From CAIVAT01 sp037141055 (GTDB lineage Bacteria > Bacteroidota > Bacteroidia > Bacteroidales > FEN-979), in the NCBI GenBank assembly GCA_037141055.1, contig JBAXDH010000034.1:1-31179 (forward strand): a DNA stretch of 31,179 bases. The letters are read 5' to 3'. Positions within the stretch are counted from its first letter, which is position 1. The number at the start of each line of letters is the position of its first letter. The notes beneath the pieces are model-generated. The model ran no database searches, had not been told where the DNA came from, and saw only the letters and a list, made by a program, of their open reading frames with translations. Shown piece by piece: positions 1-9,239 of the stretch. A program made the translations under genes and the position numbers.

Positions 1-13
1 TTATACTGAGCGT

Positions 14-41
14 TTGAGTTTGCTTTTCTTTGCAAACTCAA
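14..41. repeat. Perfect 10-bp inverted repeat (hairpin)
   Basis: The arms TTGAGTTTGC (14-23) and GCAAACTCAA (32-41) are perfectly complementary around an 8-nt A/T-rich loop. The hairpin lies about 40 bp beyond the stop codon of the minus-strand Rieske-like gene. Neither strand has a T-tract after the stem, so it is not a standard intrinsic terminator. It may be a 3'-end RNA hairpin or a repeat remnant. Confidence 0.5.
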
Positions 42-53
42 GTAGCCGAAGTA

Positions 54-69
54 TAGCGAAATAGCGAAA
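54..69. repeat. Two tandem copies of octamer TAGCGAAA
   Basis: Copies lie at 54-61 and 62-69, with a degenerate unit (TAGCCGAAG) at 43-51. The same octamer occurs three times at 11286-11309. Here it lies just beyond the 3' end of the minus-strand Rieske-like gene; at the second site it also sits at a gene's 3' end. Confidence 0.7.
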
Positions 70-81
70 CCACCTGTCCGC

Positions 82-531
82 TTAATTCGAAACATACAGC
101 ATCGCCCCATCATACACTGTGGAGTATTGTTTCAATGGAAAATGCGAAGGACCTTCGTATGGAGTCCCGTCAACCATGATAAATTTTGAGCCGCAAACCG
201 GGCAATAACAGGTTATCCCCGACAGGTCGACTCTCACCTGGGCACCTTGCTTGAGCGGATCGTTAGGGCAGGCACGTTCAAAGGCGGAAAATTCGTTCAC
301 GGATTTACGAAAAATCAGGATGCCGTTGTAGCCCCCGGTTACCGTTTCCCAGCCATTTACCACATTGAGATTGATGTATTGGGTGCCGTTGGGATTCAGG
401 TTGAAGTTTACATAAACATAAGGGATCTCTGTGGCCTGCTGTTCCTTGCTGCATGAGAACGTGACCATGAGCATTGCTGCCATTAACGCGAATGCCCTAA
501 CTTTTATTTGCCGGTTATGCTTTTCCATCAT
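82..531 (-). CDS. Rieske-fold lipoprotein with an all-cysteine metal site
   Basis: A 149-residue exported protein. Residues about 11-27 form a hydrophobic signal peptide ending in a lipobox-like TFSC, so Cys27 is probably lipidated. The C-terminal half follows the Rieske [2Fe-2S] pattern: a first box near CPNDPL (Cys88) and a second box CYCPVCGSKF (Cys108, Cys110, Cys113), then the GP..PLKQY segment typical of the Rieske C-terminus. In a standard Rieske domain each box supplies one Cys and one His; here the His positions read Asn and Cys, so four Cys and no His are available. The fold assignment is fairly secure. Metal content (rubredoxin-like, [2Fe-2S], zinc or none) is unknown. The start could be Met1 or the adjacent Met2. 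No Shine-Dalgarno sequence or clear promoter is visible. Confidence 0.75.
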   Translation of the reverse strand: MMEKHNRQIKVRAFALMAAMLMVTFSCSKEQQATEIPYVYVNFNLNPNGTQYINLNVVNGWETVTGGYNGILIFRKSVNEFSAFERACPNDPLKQGAQVRVDLSGITCYCPVCGSKFIMVDGTPYEGPSHFPLKQYSTVYDGAMLYVSN

Positions 532-644
532 ACAAAATTCGTAATTTTAACGTTCGTTTTAATGGAATAGTATAAAATTTAAGGAATGGATGATAATGGG
601 TTTTTTAAAATCCATCGTTGATTAATGCCTGAACAGGATTTTTT

Positions 645-899
645 ATGGTAACAGCCGGAAGATTAGCTTTTATTTTATTGTTTTTTGCCTTATTGCCCGC
701 TATTGTTGCATCTTCTCCCCAGGAAGCAAAGGTCAACCAGAAGAAAATTGAAAGGGACAGGGAGAATAAACACAAGCGGGACCTGAAAGAATATGATCAG
801 GCAGTCAGGCGACATAACAAGATGCAGTCTAAATCGACCAAAGCAAGCATGAAAAAAACAAAAAAAGAATCAAAAAGGGTTACCCCTTCCATGCATTGA
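645..899 (+). CDS. Small basic exported protein, function unknown
   Basis: An 84-residue protein. Residues 5-22 form a hydrophobic signal segment ending near Ala-Ser-Ser, giving a mature product of about 60 residues rich in Lys, Arg and Gln and predicted to be helical (ERDRENKHKRDLKEYDQ and onward) with a very Lys-rich tail. I recall similar short Lys-rich exported proteins as hypotheticals in Bacteroidota, but no function is known to me. It lies between a divergent lipoprotein gene and the downstream surface operon, separated from the latter by 191 bp that contain a candidate promoter, so it is probably transcribed independently. The ATG follows a T-run with no Shine-Dalgarno sequence. It could be a spurious reading frame, but the signal peptide argues that it is real. 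Confidence 0.6.
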   Translation: MVTAGRLAFILLFFALLPAIVASSPQEAKVNQKKIERDRENKHKRDLKEYDQAVRRHNKMQSKSTKASMKKTKKESKRVTPSMH

Positions 900-1019
900 A
901 GTTCCGGTTTCAGCCACCCTTATTTACAGCTTGCCGATCGTTTGAAAGTGTTTGTATAATAGACTTCAGACTAATTTAGAATGGTTATATATTTGAATGA
1001 AGATTTAAATATATTTCTG

Positions 1020-1046
1020 TTTGATTTTAAATAATTATTACATTTA
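1020..1046 (+). promoter_or_regulatory. Candidate Bacteroidota promoter of the TonB receptor operon
   Basis: TTTG at 1020-1023 and TACATTTA at 1039-1046 resemble the -33 TTTG and -7 TAnnTTTG elements, with one mismatch and a slightly short 15-nt spacer. Transcription would start near 1052, leaving a leader of about 40 nt. A near-perfect 14-bp palindrome (1048-1061, centred on TTTAAAA) covers the predicted start. An alternative -7 element, TATATTTG, lies at 988-995 without a good -33 partner. Confidence 0.4.
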
Positions 1047-1090
1047 CCGCCTTTAAAAGCGCAATTATAATCTAACATAAAATTTTAGGT

Positions 1091-4000
1091 ATGTTAAGAA
1101 ATTTACTGTTTACTATTGGTTTTGTACTGGCAACAAGCGTGTTGGTATTTTCGCAAACCGGGTCGGGAACACTCAAGGGGAAGATTATTGACAAGGCCAC
1201 CAAAGAACCGATTTCCTTCGCAAATGTTGTGGTGGAAGTCGGAGGAGTTCAGGTTGGCGGATCAACTTCCGATTTTGACGGAAACTTCACCATCAAGCCG
1301 ATCCCCCCGGGAAAAGTTGACCTCAAAGCCAGTTTTGTTGGATATAAGCCCTTTATGTACAGGGGTATTTATATCTCGCCTGATAAAATCACTTTCCAGA
1401 ACCTCGAACTGGAAGCTTCCACAACCACCCTCAATGAAATTGAAGTTGTGGATTACAAGGTTCCGCTGATCTCCAAGGACCAGACTACCTCCGGAGGTAC
1501 GGTTACTTCCGAGGAAATCTCGAAAATGGCCAACAAATCGGCAGCAGCTGTTGCAACCACGGTCGGAGGTGTCTCCACCGATGCCAATGGAAATATCACC
1601 AGTATGCGTGGTCAGCGTTCTTCGGGCAGTGTATACTTTATTGACGGGATGCGTGTGCAAGGCAGCACTGCGCTGCCACAGAGCGCCATTGAACAAGTCG
1701 AAGTTATTCTCGGCGGAACGCCTGCTGCTTACGGTGATGTAACGGGCGGTATCATCAATGTAACCACGAAAGGGCCGTCGAAAGATTTTTCAGGAGGCAT
1801 TGACCTTCAGACATCGCAATATCTTGATGCGTTCGGCTATAACCGTCTCGGACTGAATTTTACGGGTCCGCTGGTCTCCAGAAGAGATACCGTCCGCGGC
1901 ACCAAAACGCCCATCATGGGGTTCTTTATTGCCGGTGACCTTATTTATCAAAAGGACGGAGCACCCGCCGCTTTTCCGCTCTACCGGGTTACCGATGAGG
2001 TCAGGAGTAGTCTGAATACATCCCCGCTGCGCCTTTACGGACAGAACAACGCCGTTTTTTATAATTCAGAGTTCCTGACATTCAACCAGATGCAAACCAC
2101 AAAGAGCACCCTGAATTCGGCAGGTACGAACATTAACATTTCCGGAAAACTTGATTTCAGGGTTGCCCCAACAATCAATCTTTCCTTTGGAGGTACCTTT
2201 ACCTGGTACGACAGCAGGAATTTCAGTTTTGCCAACTCCATGATGAACTGGCAGAACAACTCACACTCCAACGGGTATACCTGGCGTGTGAACGGTCGTT
2301 TTACCCAGCGTTTTCCGACTGGTTCCGACAGCAAGAGCTTTGTGAAAAATATTTATTATTCCATCGGTGCCGACTTTACCCGGAATTTTGCCAAGGTGGA
2401 AGATGCAGAACACAAGGACAACTTTTTCGAATATGGTTATGTTGGCAGTTTTGCAACGCATACCATTCGCGCTTACACCCCGACCATGGCCTATGATTCC
2501 GTATTGCGTCAATGGGCGCACCTTCAAAACGGAACCCGCGACACCATTGTAGTATTTAAAGGTTCAGATTTAAATCCTGAATCATCCAACTGGACCCAGC
2601 AGTATTTCGGATTGTTTGACAATTCGGTCGGTCATTATCAGAATATCGACGAAATAATCTCCGGAAAAGGTTTGGTGAACGGAATGGAACCGGTCGGTCC
2701 CTATAATATTTTTGCCGGTGTCGGTAACAGGCCGAACGGTTATAATGAAAGCACGAGCGACCAGATCGCCGTAAACGCTTCGTTTGCCGCCGACTTCGGC
2801 AACCATGAAATCCAGGTCGGATTGCAGTACCAGCAGCGCAAAAGTGCCGGATACGGCAATACCGGGTCCCTGCTGTGGGAAACCATGCGCGGATTAACCA
2901 ATGCCCAGTTACGCGACCTTGATCTTTCAAACCCGCAGCCGATTTACCGCAACGGGGTCTTTATGGATACCATCAATTACTTCCGCAATTATGTTCCGAC
3001 CCTGCAACGCAATTTCGATATAAACCTGCGTAAAAAACTTGGCCTGCCTGTTGATGGCAGCGACTGGATCGACATGTACTCCTATGATTTTTCGAAGAAC
3101 ACCATCAACTATTATGACAAGTACATGCAAATGCATACCGTGTCGACCGCCGACCAGATGCTTACGATGGATATGTTCAGCGCTGAAGAGGTCCTGAATA
3201 ACGGTGCTCCGATTGTCGGATACTACGGGTATGATTATACCGGGAAAAAATTATCAGGCAATGTCAGCTTCGATGATTTCTTCACCCAGCAGGATGCCAA
3301 CGGGAATTATACACGCGCAATCGGGCCTTATCAGCCTATATATATTGCCGGCTACATCCAGGATAAATTTGCCTTTAAAGACCTTATTTTCAACATCGGG
3401 GTACGTGTTGACCGTTTCGATGCCAACCAGCCTGTGCTGAAGGATCCTTACCTTTTCTATCCTGCTAAAACAGTCGCGGAAGTCACCCAGCTCAACGGCA
3501 CCAACATCAATCACCCGGCAGGCATAGGCAGCGATTATGTGGTATATGTCGACGATGCAAATAACCCGACATCCATCACAGGATACCGCACCAACAATTC
3601 CTGGTATAATGCAGAAGGCAGCCCGATCACCGACCCTGTACGTGTACTTGACCGTGGTAACGGGGTTCAGCCATACCTGGTTGATCCTTCGAATAAAACG
3701 CTGAGTGCAGGTGTTTTCAAGGATTATGATCCCCAGACAAACTGGATGCCCCGTATTTCCTTCTCTTTCCCCATTTCAGATGATGCGTTGTTTTATGCCC
3801 ATTATGATATTTTAACCCAGCGTCCTTCTTCAGCGGAGGTTCAGATTCAACCGGTCAGCTATTATTATATTGGTGTAACCGGTTCGTCGGGTCAGATCAA
3901 CAACCCGGCCCTGAAACCTGAAAAGACGATTGACTATGAATTGGGATTCCAGCAGAAGATCAACAATTCGTCTTCACTCAAACTGGCCGTGTTTTATCGT

Positions 4001-4804
4001 GAAATGCGCGATCAGATCCAGCAGTACCGTTTGAGCGGCGCGTATCCGAAAACATATTATTCGTATACCAACATTGACTTCGGAACCGTTAAAGGACTTA
4101 CGGTCACTTATGATCTTCGCCGTTCTGGCAATGCTCGTCTCCGCTTTAACTACACGCTGCAGTTTGCCGATGGAACAGGTTCTGATCCCGATGCAGCTTC
4201 AACAATCATCCGTTCCGATCAGCCAAACCTTCGTACGCTGAACCCGCTGAATTTTGACCGCCGTCACCAGTTCAACATCAGTTTCGACTATCGTTGGGGA
4301 GGTGGCAAGGACTATAACGGCCCGGTGATAAACCGTAAAAAGAGCGGCAAGGCTCCGGTTCAGATATTGTCAAATCTCGGTGCAAACCTTACACTCACAG
4401 GAGGATCCGGAACCCCTTATACCCAGACAAGTAAAATTCTTCCTTACGGAGCCATGGGCCCCATCAAGGGAAGCATCAACGGGGCGAGACTGCCATGGCA
4501 GTTCCTCATCAGTGCCCGGTTTGACAAAGACTTCAACTTTGCGCTGAACAAGAAAAAGGACGGAACAATAAATGTGTACATCGAATTTTCAAATTTGTTG
4601 AATACCCAGAATGTTACCGCTGTTTATCCGGGAACGGGAAGTGCGAGCGACGACGGTTTCCTCAGTGCTCCTGAATGGCAGAATGCCATCAGCCAGCAGG
4701 TTGATTCACAATCATTCCGCGATCTTTATTCTGTAAATATGAATAACCCGTATCGCTACAGCTCTCCACGGACCATCAGGCTGGGTCTAATGTTCAATTT
4801 CTAA
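1091..4804 (+). CDS. TonB-dependent receptor with carboxypeptidase-regulatory N-domain
   Basis: A 1237-residue outer-membrane protein. Signal peptide residues 1-21; CarboxypepD_reg-like beta-sandwich about 26-108 (GTLKGKIIDKATKEPISFANV, then DGNFTIKPIPPG); plug domain about 130-230 with IDGMRV and an IEQVEVILGGTPAAYGDVTGG-type motif; the rest is a 22-strand-type barrel ending in LGLMFNF with the terminal Phe typical of outer-membrane barrels. It belongs to the TonB-linked importer family, but no SusD partner lies nearby. The next two genes encode a giant secreted protein and a PorV-like barrel, so it may act in surface-protein handling and not in glycan uptake. Its TAA stop overlaps an ATG (TAATG at 4802-4806), which suggests translational coupling. 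The substrate cannot be predicted. Confidence 0.9.
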   Translation: MLRNLLFTIGFVLATSVLVFSQTGSGTLKGKIIDKATKEPISFANVVVEVGGVQVGGSTSDFDGNFTIKPIPPGKVDLKASFVGYKPFMYRGIYISPDKITFQNLELEASTTTLNEIEVVDYKVPLISKDQTTSGGTVTSEEISKMANKSAAAVATTVGGVSTDANGNITSMRGQRSSGSVYFIDGMRVQGSTALPQSAIEQVEVILGGTPAAYGDVTGGIINVTTKGPSKDFSGGIDLQTSQYLDAFGYNRLGLNFTGPLVSRRDTVRGTKTPIMGFFIAGDLIYQKDGAPAAFPLYRVTDEVRSSLNTSPLRLYGQNNAVFYNSEFLTFNQMQTTKSTLNSAGTNINISGKLDFRVAPTINLSFGGTFTWYDSRNFSFANSMMNWQNNSHSNGYTWRVNGRFTQRFPTGSDSKSFVKNIYYSIGADFTRNFAKVEDAEHKDNFFEYGYVGSFATHTIRAYTPTMAYDSVLRQWAHLQNGTRDTIVVFKGSDLNPESSNWTQQYFGLFDNSVGHYQNIDEIISGKGLVNGMEPVGPYNIFAGVGNRPNGYNESTSDQIAVNASFAADFGNHEIQVGLQYQQRKSAGYGNTGSLLWETMRGLTNAQLRDLDLSNPQPIYRNGVFMDTINYFRNYVPTLQRNFDINLRKKLGLPVDGSDWIDMYSYDFSKNTINYYDKYMQMHTVSTADQMLTMDMFSAEEVLNNGAPIVGYYGYDYTGKKLSGNVSFDDFFTQQDANGNYTRAIGPYQPIYIAGYIQDKFAFKDLIFNIGVRVDRFDANQPVLKDPYLFYPAKTVAEVTQLNGTNINHPAGIGSDYVVYVDDANNPTSITGYRTNNSWYNAEGSPITDPVRVLDRGNGVQPYLVDPSNKTLSAGVFKDYDPQTNWMPRISFSFPISDDALFYAHYDILTQRPSSAEVQIQPVSYYYIGVTGSSGQINNPALKPEKTIDYELGFQQKINNSSSLKLAVFYREMRDQIQQYRLSGAYPKTYYSYTNIDFGTVKGLTVTYDLRRSGNARLRFNYTLQFADGTGSDPDAASTIIRSDQPNLRTLNPLNFDRRHQFNISFDYRWGGGKDYNGPVINRKKSGKAPVQILSNLGANLTLTGGSGTPYTQTSKILPYGAMGPIKGSINGARLPWQFLISARFDKDFNFALNKKKDGTINVYIEFSNLLNTQNVTAVYPGTGSASDDGFLSAPEWQNAISQQVDSQSFRDLYSVNMNNPYRYSSPRTIRLGLMFNF

Positions 4805-4860
4805 TGAGTTTGACAATGTTAATGAGAAGAAATTCCGATAAGTATATAAATAATGCAGCT

Positions 4861-7800
4861 ATGAAAAATATCCTACGCTTTTTAGTGATTGCACTCTGTT
4901 GTGTGGTTGTTTCAAATGTGCTTCGTGCAGAGGAAGTTCATAAGGTGGGTGGCACAAAGAGTACCAACACGTTAAAAGAAACAGCCGCCGGATGTGCATC
5001 GGGTTCGACCTATAAGTACCTTGATATCAACAACGTCAGGACGCTTTGCTTTTCCTACGGGAATGGCTGGTTCCTGGAAAATGCCGAATACGAGATCCCA
5101 AAAGGTTCCAAAAAGACCTCCATGTTCTCCTTTTCCCTCTGGATCGGTGGAATTGATATCAATAACAACCTGAAACTTGCAGCTTATCGATATGGACAAG
5201 GTACCAGCAGTGCCTCGCATGTTAAAAACGATTATTGGCCCGGGCCTTTAACTGTTGATGGAACGGCTGCTGTTGACGCAGAAACCTGTGCTCAGTATGA
5301 TAAACTTTTTCCGATAACACGGATGGAAGTGCAGGAATTCCTGGCCTGGTGGGACAGCAAGTCGGAATTTCCGAATTATACCATCCCGAAGTCAATTATT
5401 GACTGGCCGGCACATGGTAACAAATCCAAAGGACAGGCTTATTACCTCGCTCCGTTTATGGATGTGAACGGGGATGGCAATTATGATCCTACCCAGGGTG
5501 ATTATCCGTATTATGACCTGTCGAACAGGCTGTGCCCCATTAACCTGAAACCCGGCGAAAGGCTTGTACGCGCAAAAATCAAGAATGGCGGCGATGCCGA
5601 CACCATGGGGATCCAGGTCGACCAGGTTTTAAAGGGCGACCAGACACTGTGGAGTGTTTACAATGACAAAGGCAATTATCACTCTGAAACCACAGGAGAG
5701 CCTATCGGGATGGAAATCAGGGCGCAGTATTTTGCGTTTGCGACCAATGATGAAATCAACAACATGACCTTTTATTCCTACGAGCTGATCAACAGGTCGA
5801 CCTACACCCTGACCGGAACATATTTCAGCCAGTGGGTTGACCCCGACCTGGGTTATTCACTTGACGATTATGTTGGTTGCGATGTTGGCCGCGGACTTGG
5901 GTATTGTTACAACGGTACACCCATCGATGGAACCGGTCAGAGTTTTGCTTACGGGGCGCATCCTCCTGCAGTAGGTGTTGACTTTTTCCAGGGACCGTAT
6001 ATGGATCCGGATGGTTATGACAACCCTTCGTACAAGGGAAGTACCCTGAGGGGACCTTCGTTTAAAGGAAGCTGCGATATTGTCGGATTAAACGGTACGA
6101 AAATACAAATGAAATACGGGCCCGGTGGTACCGATTCGGCCATGTTTATCGTAAGGTCGGAAGCGATCAACGGTGTTAATTTCGGTGATGGGATCGTTGA
6201 TAATGAACGCTTTGGTATGCGCAGGTTTGTTTATCATAACAATAGTACTTCCGGAGTGCCGAATTACATGACAGACCCGCAGTATGCTCCTGAATATTAC
6301 CTGTTTCTCCGGGGTATCTGGAAAGATAACTCTAAAATGATTTATGGTGGTAATGCACATTTTTCTGCTGGTGGCGTGGGACCGGAGTGCGATTTTATGT
6401 TCCCCAATCTTACCGATATTTGCGACTGGGGAACCAAAGGGCAACCGCCCAACGGTCCGAAAGAGTGGACTGAAGTAACGGCAAAAAACAACCCGAATGA
6501 CCGTCGTTTCATGCAATCCGCAGGACCGTTTAAGCTGGAGCCGGGTGCATGTAACTATATTACCGTAGGGATTCCATGGGCACGTTCCATTACCGGTACC
6601 CCTGAAGAGTCAGTGAAATTGTTGCAACAGGTGGATGACAAAGCTCAGAGCCTCTTTGACAACTGTTTTGCAGTTTTAAGCGGACCTAATGCACCGGATT
6701 TAACCCTCGAAGAGATGCCGAACACTTTGATTGTTTACATTTCAAACAGGAAATCCAATGATGCCGGCAACAATTATGGTGAAAAGTACCAGGAATACGA
6801 TCCGAACATACCGAATCCCGATATCCTTCCCCATAACCTGAGGAATGACTCCCTGTATCATTTTGAAGGGTACCAGATATACCAGTTAAAAGATGCCACC
6901 GTTTCCTCCGCTGATCTGGAAGATGCCAGCAAAGCGCGAATTGTTGCGCAGTGTGATGTCGAAAACGGGATTGGCAAACTTGTCAACTGGACTTACGACC
7001 AGAATCTTGGAGGCAACACCGGACAGGTCATGACTGCCGGTGAAGACAAAGGGATCAGGCACTCGTTTGTTTTCAAAACCGATATGTTTGCCACCGGCGA
7101 CGATCGTCTGATCAATCATAAGCAATATTATTACATGGCTGTATCCTACGCTTACAACCAGTATAAAAAATACAATCAAACGGACCCGCTGGCATTGGAC
7201 GGTCAGAAGAAACCATACCTGAGAGGCCGCAGTAACATCAAGGTTTATACGGCGATTCCGCATATTCCCCTTGCTGTAATTACAAATTCAAGCTACGGCG
7301 AAGGCCCGGTGATCACACGTATCCAGGGACAGGGAAACGGCGGCATGGCGCTTGAAATGTCGGAAGCTTCAATAAACGAAGTCTTGTCGAAACCGGCCAT
7401 CGATTCGACGAAAACAAGAATGGGAGATCCCGATTATCCGATCGTTTACAATCCAACTTACCTGGTTTCCAAAGGACCTTTGCAGGTCAAAGTGATCGAT
7501 CCGCTGAATGTTGTTAATGGAGAATATACGATTCGATTCGACTCAATGGTGAATGTAAACGTCAAAAATCCGTTTACAAATACAAAGAAGATCCAGTTCG
7601 GTAAATGGACGCTCACAAACAATGCAACCGGGATATCTTACCGGTCAGATACCACGACCATTTATCAGTATGAACAGTGTTTCCTTGATCTTGGAATAGC
7701 ATTGACAATCACACAGGTGCCGAATCCAGGAGATTCAATTCGCGGAACCGTTACTCCCAGCAATGGCCTGTTATATGCACCGCCTGCCATATATGCCGAT

Positions 7801-9192
7801 AGTACAAAACGTTGGTTGACCGGAGTTGAGGACAATGATGTTCCTGAATCACCGCTGAACTGGATTCGTTCGGGGACCTATAAAGGATCAGACGAACATT
7901 TTTATGATTGGGATATGTCGAACGGTGCAACCGGAAAACCATTTGATCCGAACAAAAACTTCCAGAAGATCCAGACTGGAATCTGGGCACCATATTGTCT
8001 TGCCGCAAATCGGTTATTTGTTGACCAGCCTGCACCAGTTGGGGGCCAGATTTCTGTTGGTCCTGCATTCTCGAAAATTTCAAGGACTTATTCAGATCTT
8101 TCCAATATAGCAAGTGTTGACATTGTTATCACTCCTGATAAAAAACTGTGGACAAGGTCACCTGTTATTGAAATGTGCACCGACTCGAAACTATCTCAGG
8201 GAGGGGCGAAATGGTACAGTACACGTGTTGCCCCGTCTGTCAATGTTGACGGCGATACAGGCGTGGTGAGTTCTGATCCGATGTATAATTCCGCTTTCAT
8301 CAGGGCCACCGGAATGGGCTGGTTCCCGGGTTATGCGATCAACCTCGAAACCGGGGAGCGTTTAAATATCATGTTCGGAGAAAATTCATGGATGGTTGCT
8401 GACAATGGCCGCGACATGTTGTGGAATCCGTCGAGCAGGACATTTGATGTGTCCGGTGTACCGGTTTTTGGAGGACAACACTACGTCTACATCATGAATC
8501 ACGCCTCATATTCATCTCCGGTTCTGAATTTTCCGGCTTATGATGGAGGTGCTTTTATCCTGACGCAGCTCGTAAAGAACAATGCATGGAAATCGTATGC
8601 ATTCGGTACAGCTATGTATGTAAATGTACCATTGGCCGTTGAAGGACAGGAATGGCTGAGCAATCCTGTTACAACGAAGATACGGGTTTCCAAACCCTAC
8701 AAACGGTATTATGCTACAGCGTTGCCGGACGGTTCAACCGACACCATAAACCGGAACTATCCGATGTATGTCTTCAATACCAATTCCATCTCGACGTCAA
8801 AGAATAACCAGGAAAAAGCCACCTCGGATCTTGACAAGATCAATGTGGTTCCCAATCCTTATTACGCCTATGACGATTACGAGCGGAACCAGCTGGATAA
8901 CCGCATAAAGGTCGTAAATCTGCCGAATAAATGCGTGGTCACCATTTTTGACATGAGCGGAACCATGATCCGCCAGTTCAATGTTGATAAATCGGGAATC
9001 ACACTGCCAAGGGGGTCTACAGCAGGTCTGAATACTGATTCAAAGACATCTTTGGATTGGGATCTTAAAAATTTCGCCGGAATCCCTATTGCAGGAGGTG
9101 TTTACCTGATACATGTGAAGGCTGACGGCCTGGGCGAACGTACGATCAAATGGTTTGGAATCTTGCGCCCCGTCGACTTGAACTCACTGTAA
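4861..9192 (+). CDS. Giant secreted surface protein with T9SS-like C-terminal domain
   Basis: About 1443 residues. The chosen start (MKNILRFLVIALCC) begins a clean signal peptide preceded by A/T-rich sequence; an upstream in-frame ATG at 4804, overlapping the receptor stop, would add 19 residues. The mature part has no enzyme motif I recognise. It has a Cys-containing N-terminal region, a calcium-loop-like segment DVNGDGNYDP (about residues 201-210), and aromatic/Gly-rich beta sequence throughout. The last ~110 residues (from VVPNPYYAYDDY to GGVYLIHVKADGLGERTIKW) look like a FlgD/T9SS sorting-type beta domain: Pro-Asn-Pro, a core strand containing IFDMSG, then a G-x-Y strand, followed by a WFGIL tail. 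It lies between a TonB-dependent receptor and a PorV-family gene, which fits export by T9SS to the cell surface. Function unknown. Confidence 0.8.
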   Translation: MKNILRFLVIALCCVVVSNVLRAEEVHKVGGTKSTNTLKETAAGCASGSTYKYLDINNVRTLCFSYGNGWFLENAEYEIPKGSKKTSMFSFSLWIGGIDINNNLKLAAYRYGQGTSSASHVKNDYWPGPLTVDGTAAVDAETCAQYDKLFPITRMEVQEFLAWWDSKSEFPNYTIPKSIIDWPAHGNKSKGQAYYLAPFMDVNGDGNYDPTQGDYPYYDLSNRLCPINLKPGERLVRAKIKNGGDADTMGIQVDQVLKGDQTLWSVYNDKGNYHSETTGEPIGMEIRAQYFAFATNDEINNMTFYSYELINRSTYTLTGTYFSQWVDPDLGYSLDDYVGCDVGRGLGYCYNGTPIDGTGQSFAYGAHPPAVGVDFFQGPYMDPDGYDNPSYKGSTLRGPSFKGSCDIVGLNGTKIQMKYGPGGTDSAMFIVRSEAINGVNFGDGIVDNERFGMRRFVYHNNSTSGVPNYMTDPQYAPEYYLFLRGIWKDNSKMIYGGNAHFSAGGVGPECDFMFPNLTDICDWGTKGQPPNGPKEWTEVTAKNNPNDRRFMQSAGPFKLEPGACNYITVGIPWARSITGTPEESVKLLQQVDDKAQSLFDNCFAVLSGPNAPDLTLEEMPNTLIVYISNRKSNDAGNNYGEKYQEYDPNIPNPDILPHNLRNDSLYHFEGYQIYQLKDATVSSADLEDASKARIVAQCDVENGIGKLVNWTYDQNLGGNTGQVMTAGEDKGIRHSFVFKTDMFATGDDRLINHKQYYYMAVSYAYNQYKKYNQTDPLALDGQKKPYLRGRSNIKVYTAIPHIPLAVITNSSYGEGPVITRIQGQGNGGMALEMSEASINEVLSKPAIDSTKTRMGDPDYPIVYNPTYLVSKGPLQVKVIDPLNVVNGEYTIRFDSMVNVNVKNPFTNTKKIQFGKWTLTNNATGISYRSDTTTIYQYEQCFLDLGIALTITQVPNPGDSIRGTVTPSNGLLYAPPAIYADSTKRWLTGVEDNDVPESPLNWIRSGTYKGSDEHFYDWDMSNGATGKPFDPNKNFQKIQTGIWAPYCLAANRLFVDQPAPVGGQISVGPAFSKISRTYSDLSNIASVDIVITPDKKLWTRSPVIEMCTDSKLSQGGAKWYSTRVAPSVNVDGDTGVVSSDPMYNSAFIRATGMGWFPGYAINLETGERLNIMFGENSWMVADNGRDMLWNPSSRTFDVSGVPVFGGQHYVYIMNHASYSSPVLNFPAYDGGAFILTQLVKNNAWKSYAFGTAMYVNVPLAVEGQEWLSNPVTTKIRVSKPYKRYYATALPDGSTDTINRNYPMYVFNTNSISTSKNNQEKATSDLDKINVVPNPYYAYDDYERNQLDNRIKVVNLPNKCVVTIFDMSGTMIRQFNVDKSGITLPRGSTAGLNTDSKTSLDWDLKNFAGIPIAGGVYLIHVKADGLGERTIKWFGILRPVDLNSL

Positions 9193-9239
9193 TGGTATTT
9201 ACGACTAATAACATGATAACAAAAATAAATTCCAGGATT

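Noticed and set aside
14..41. Hairpin as a rho-independent terminator
   Set aside because: There is no T-tract after the stem on either strand.
1262..1696. 144-codon antisense frame inside the TonB receptor gene, and similar frames such as 17568-18071 and 20905-21396
   Set aside because: Each lies wholly inside a well-supported gene on the other strand and has no homology-like features or promoter.
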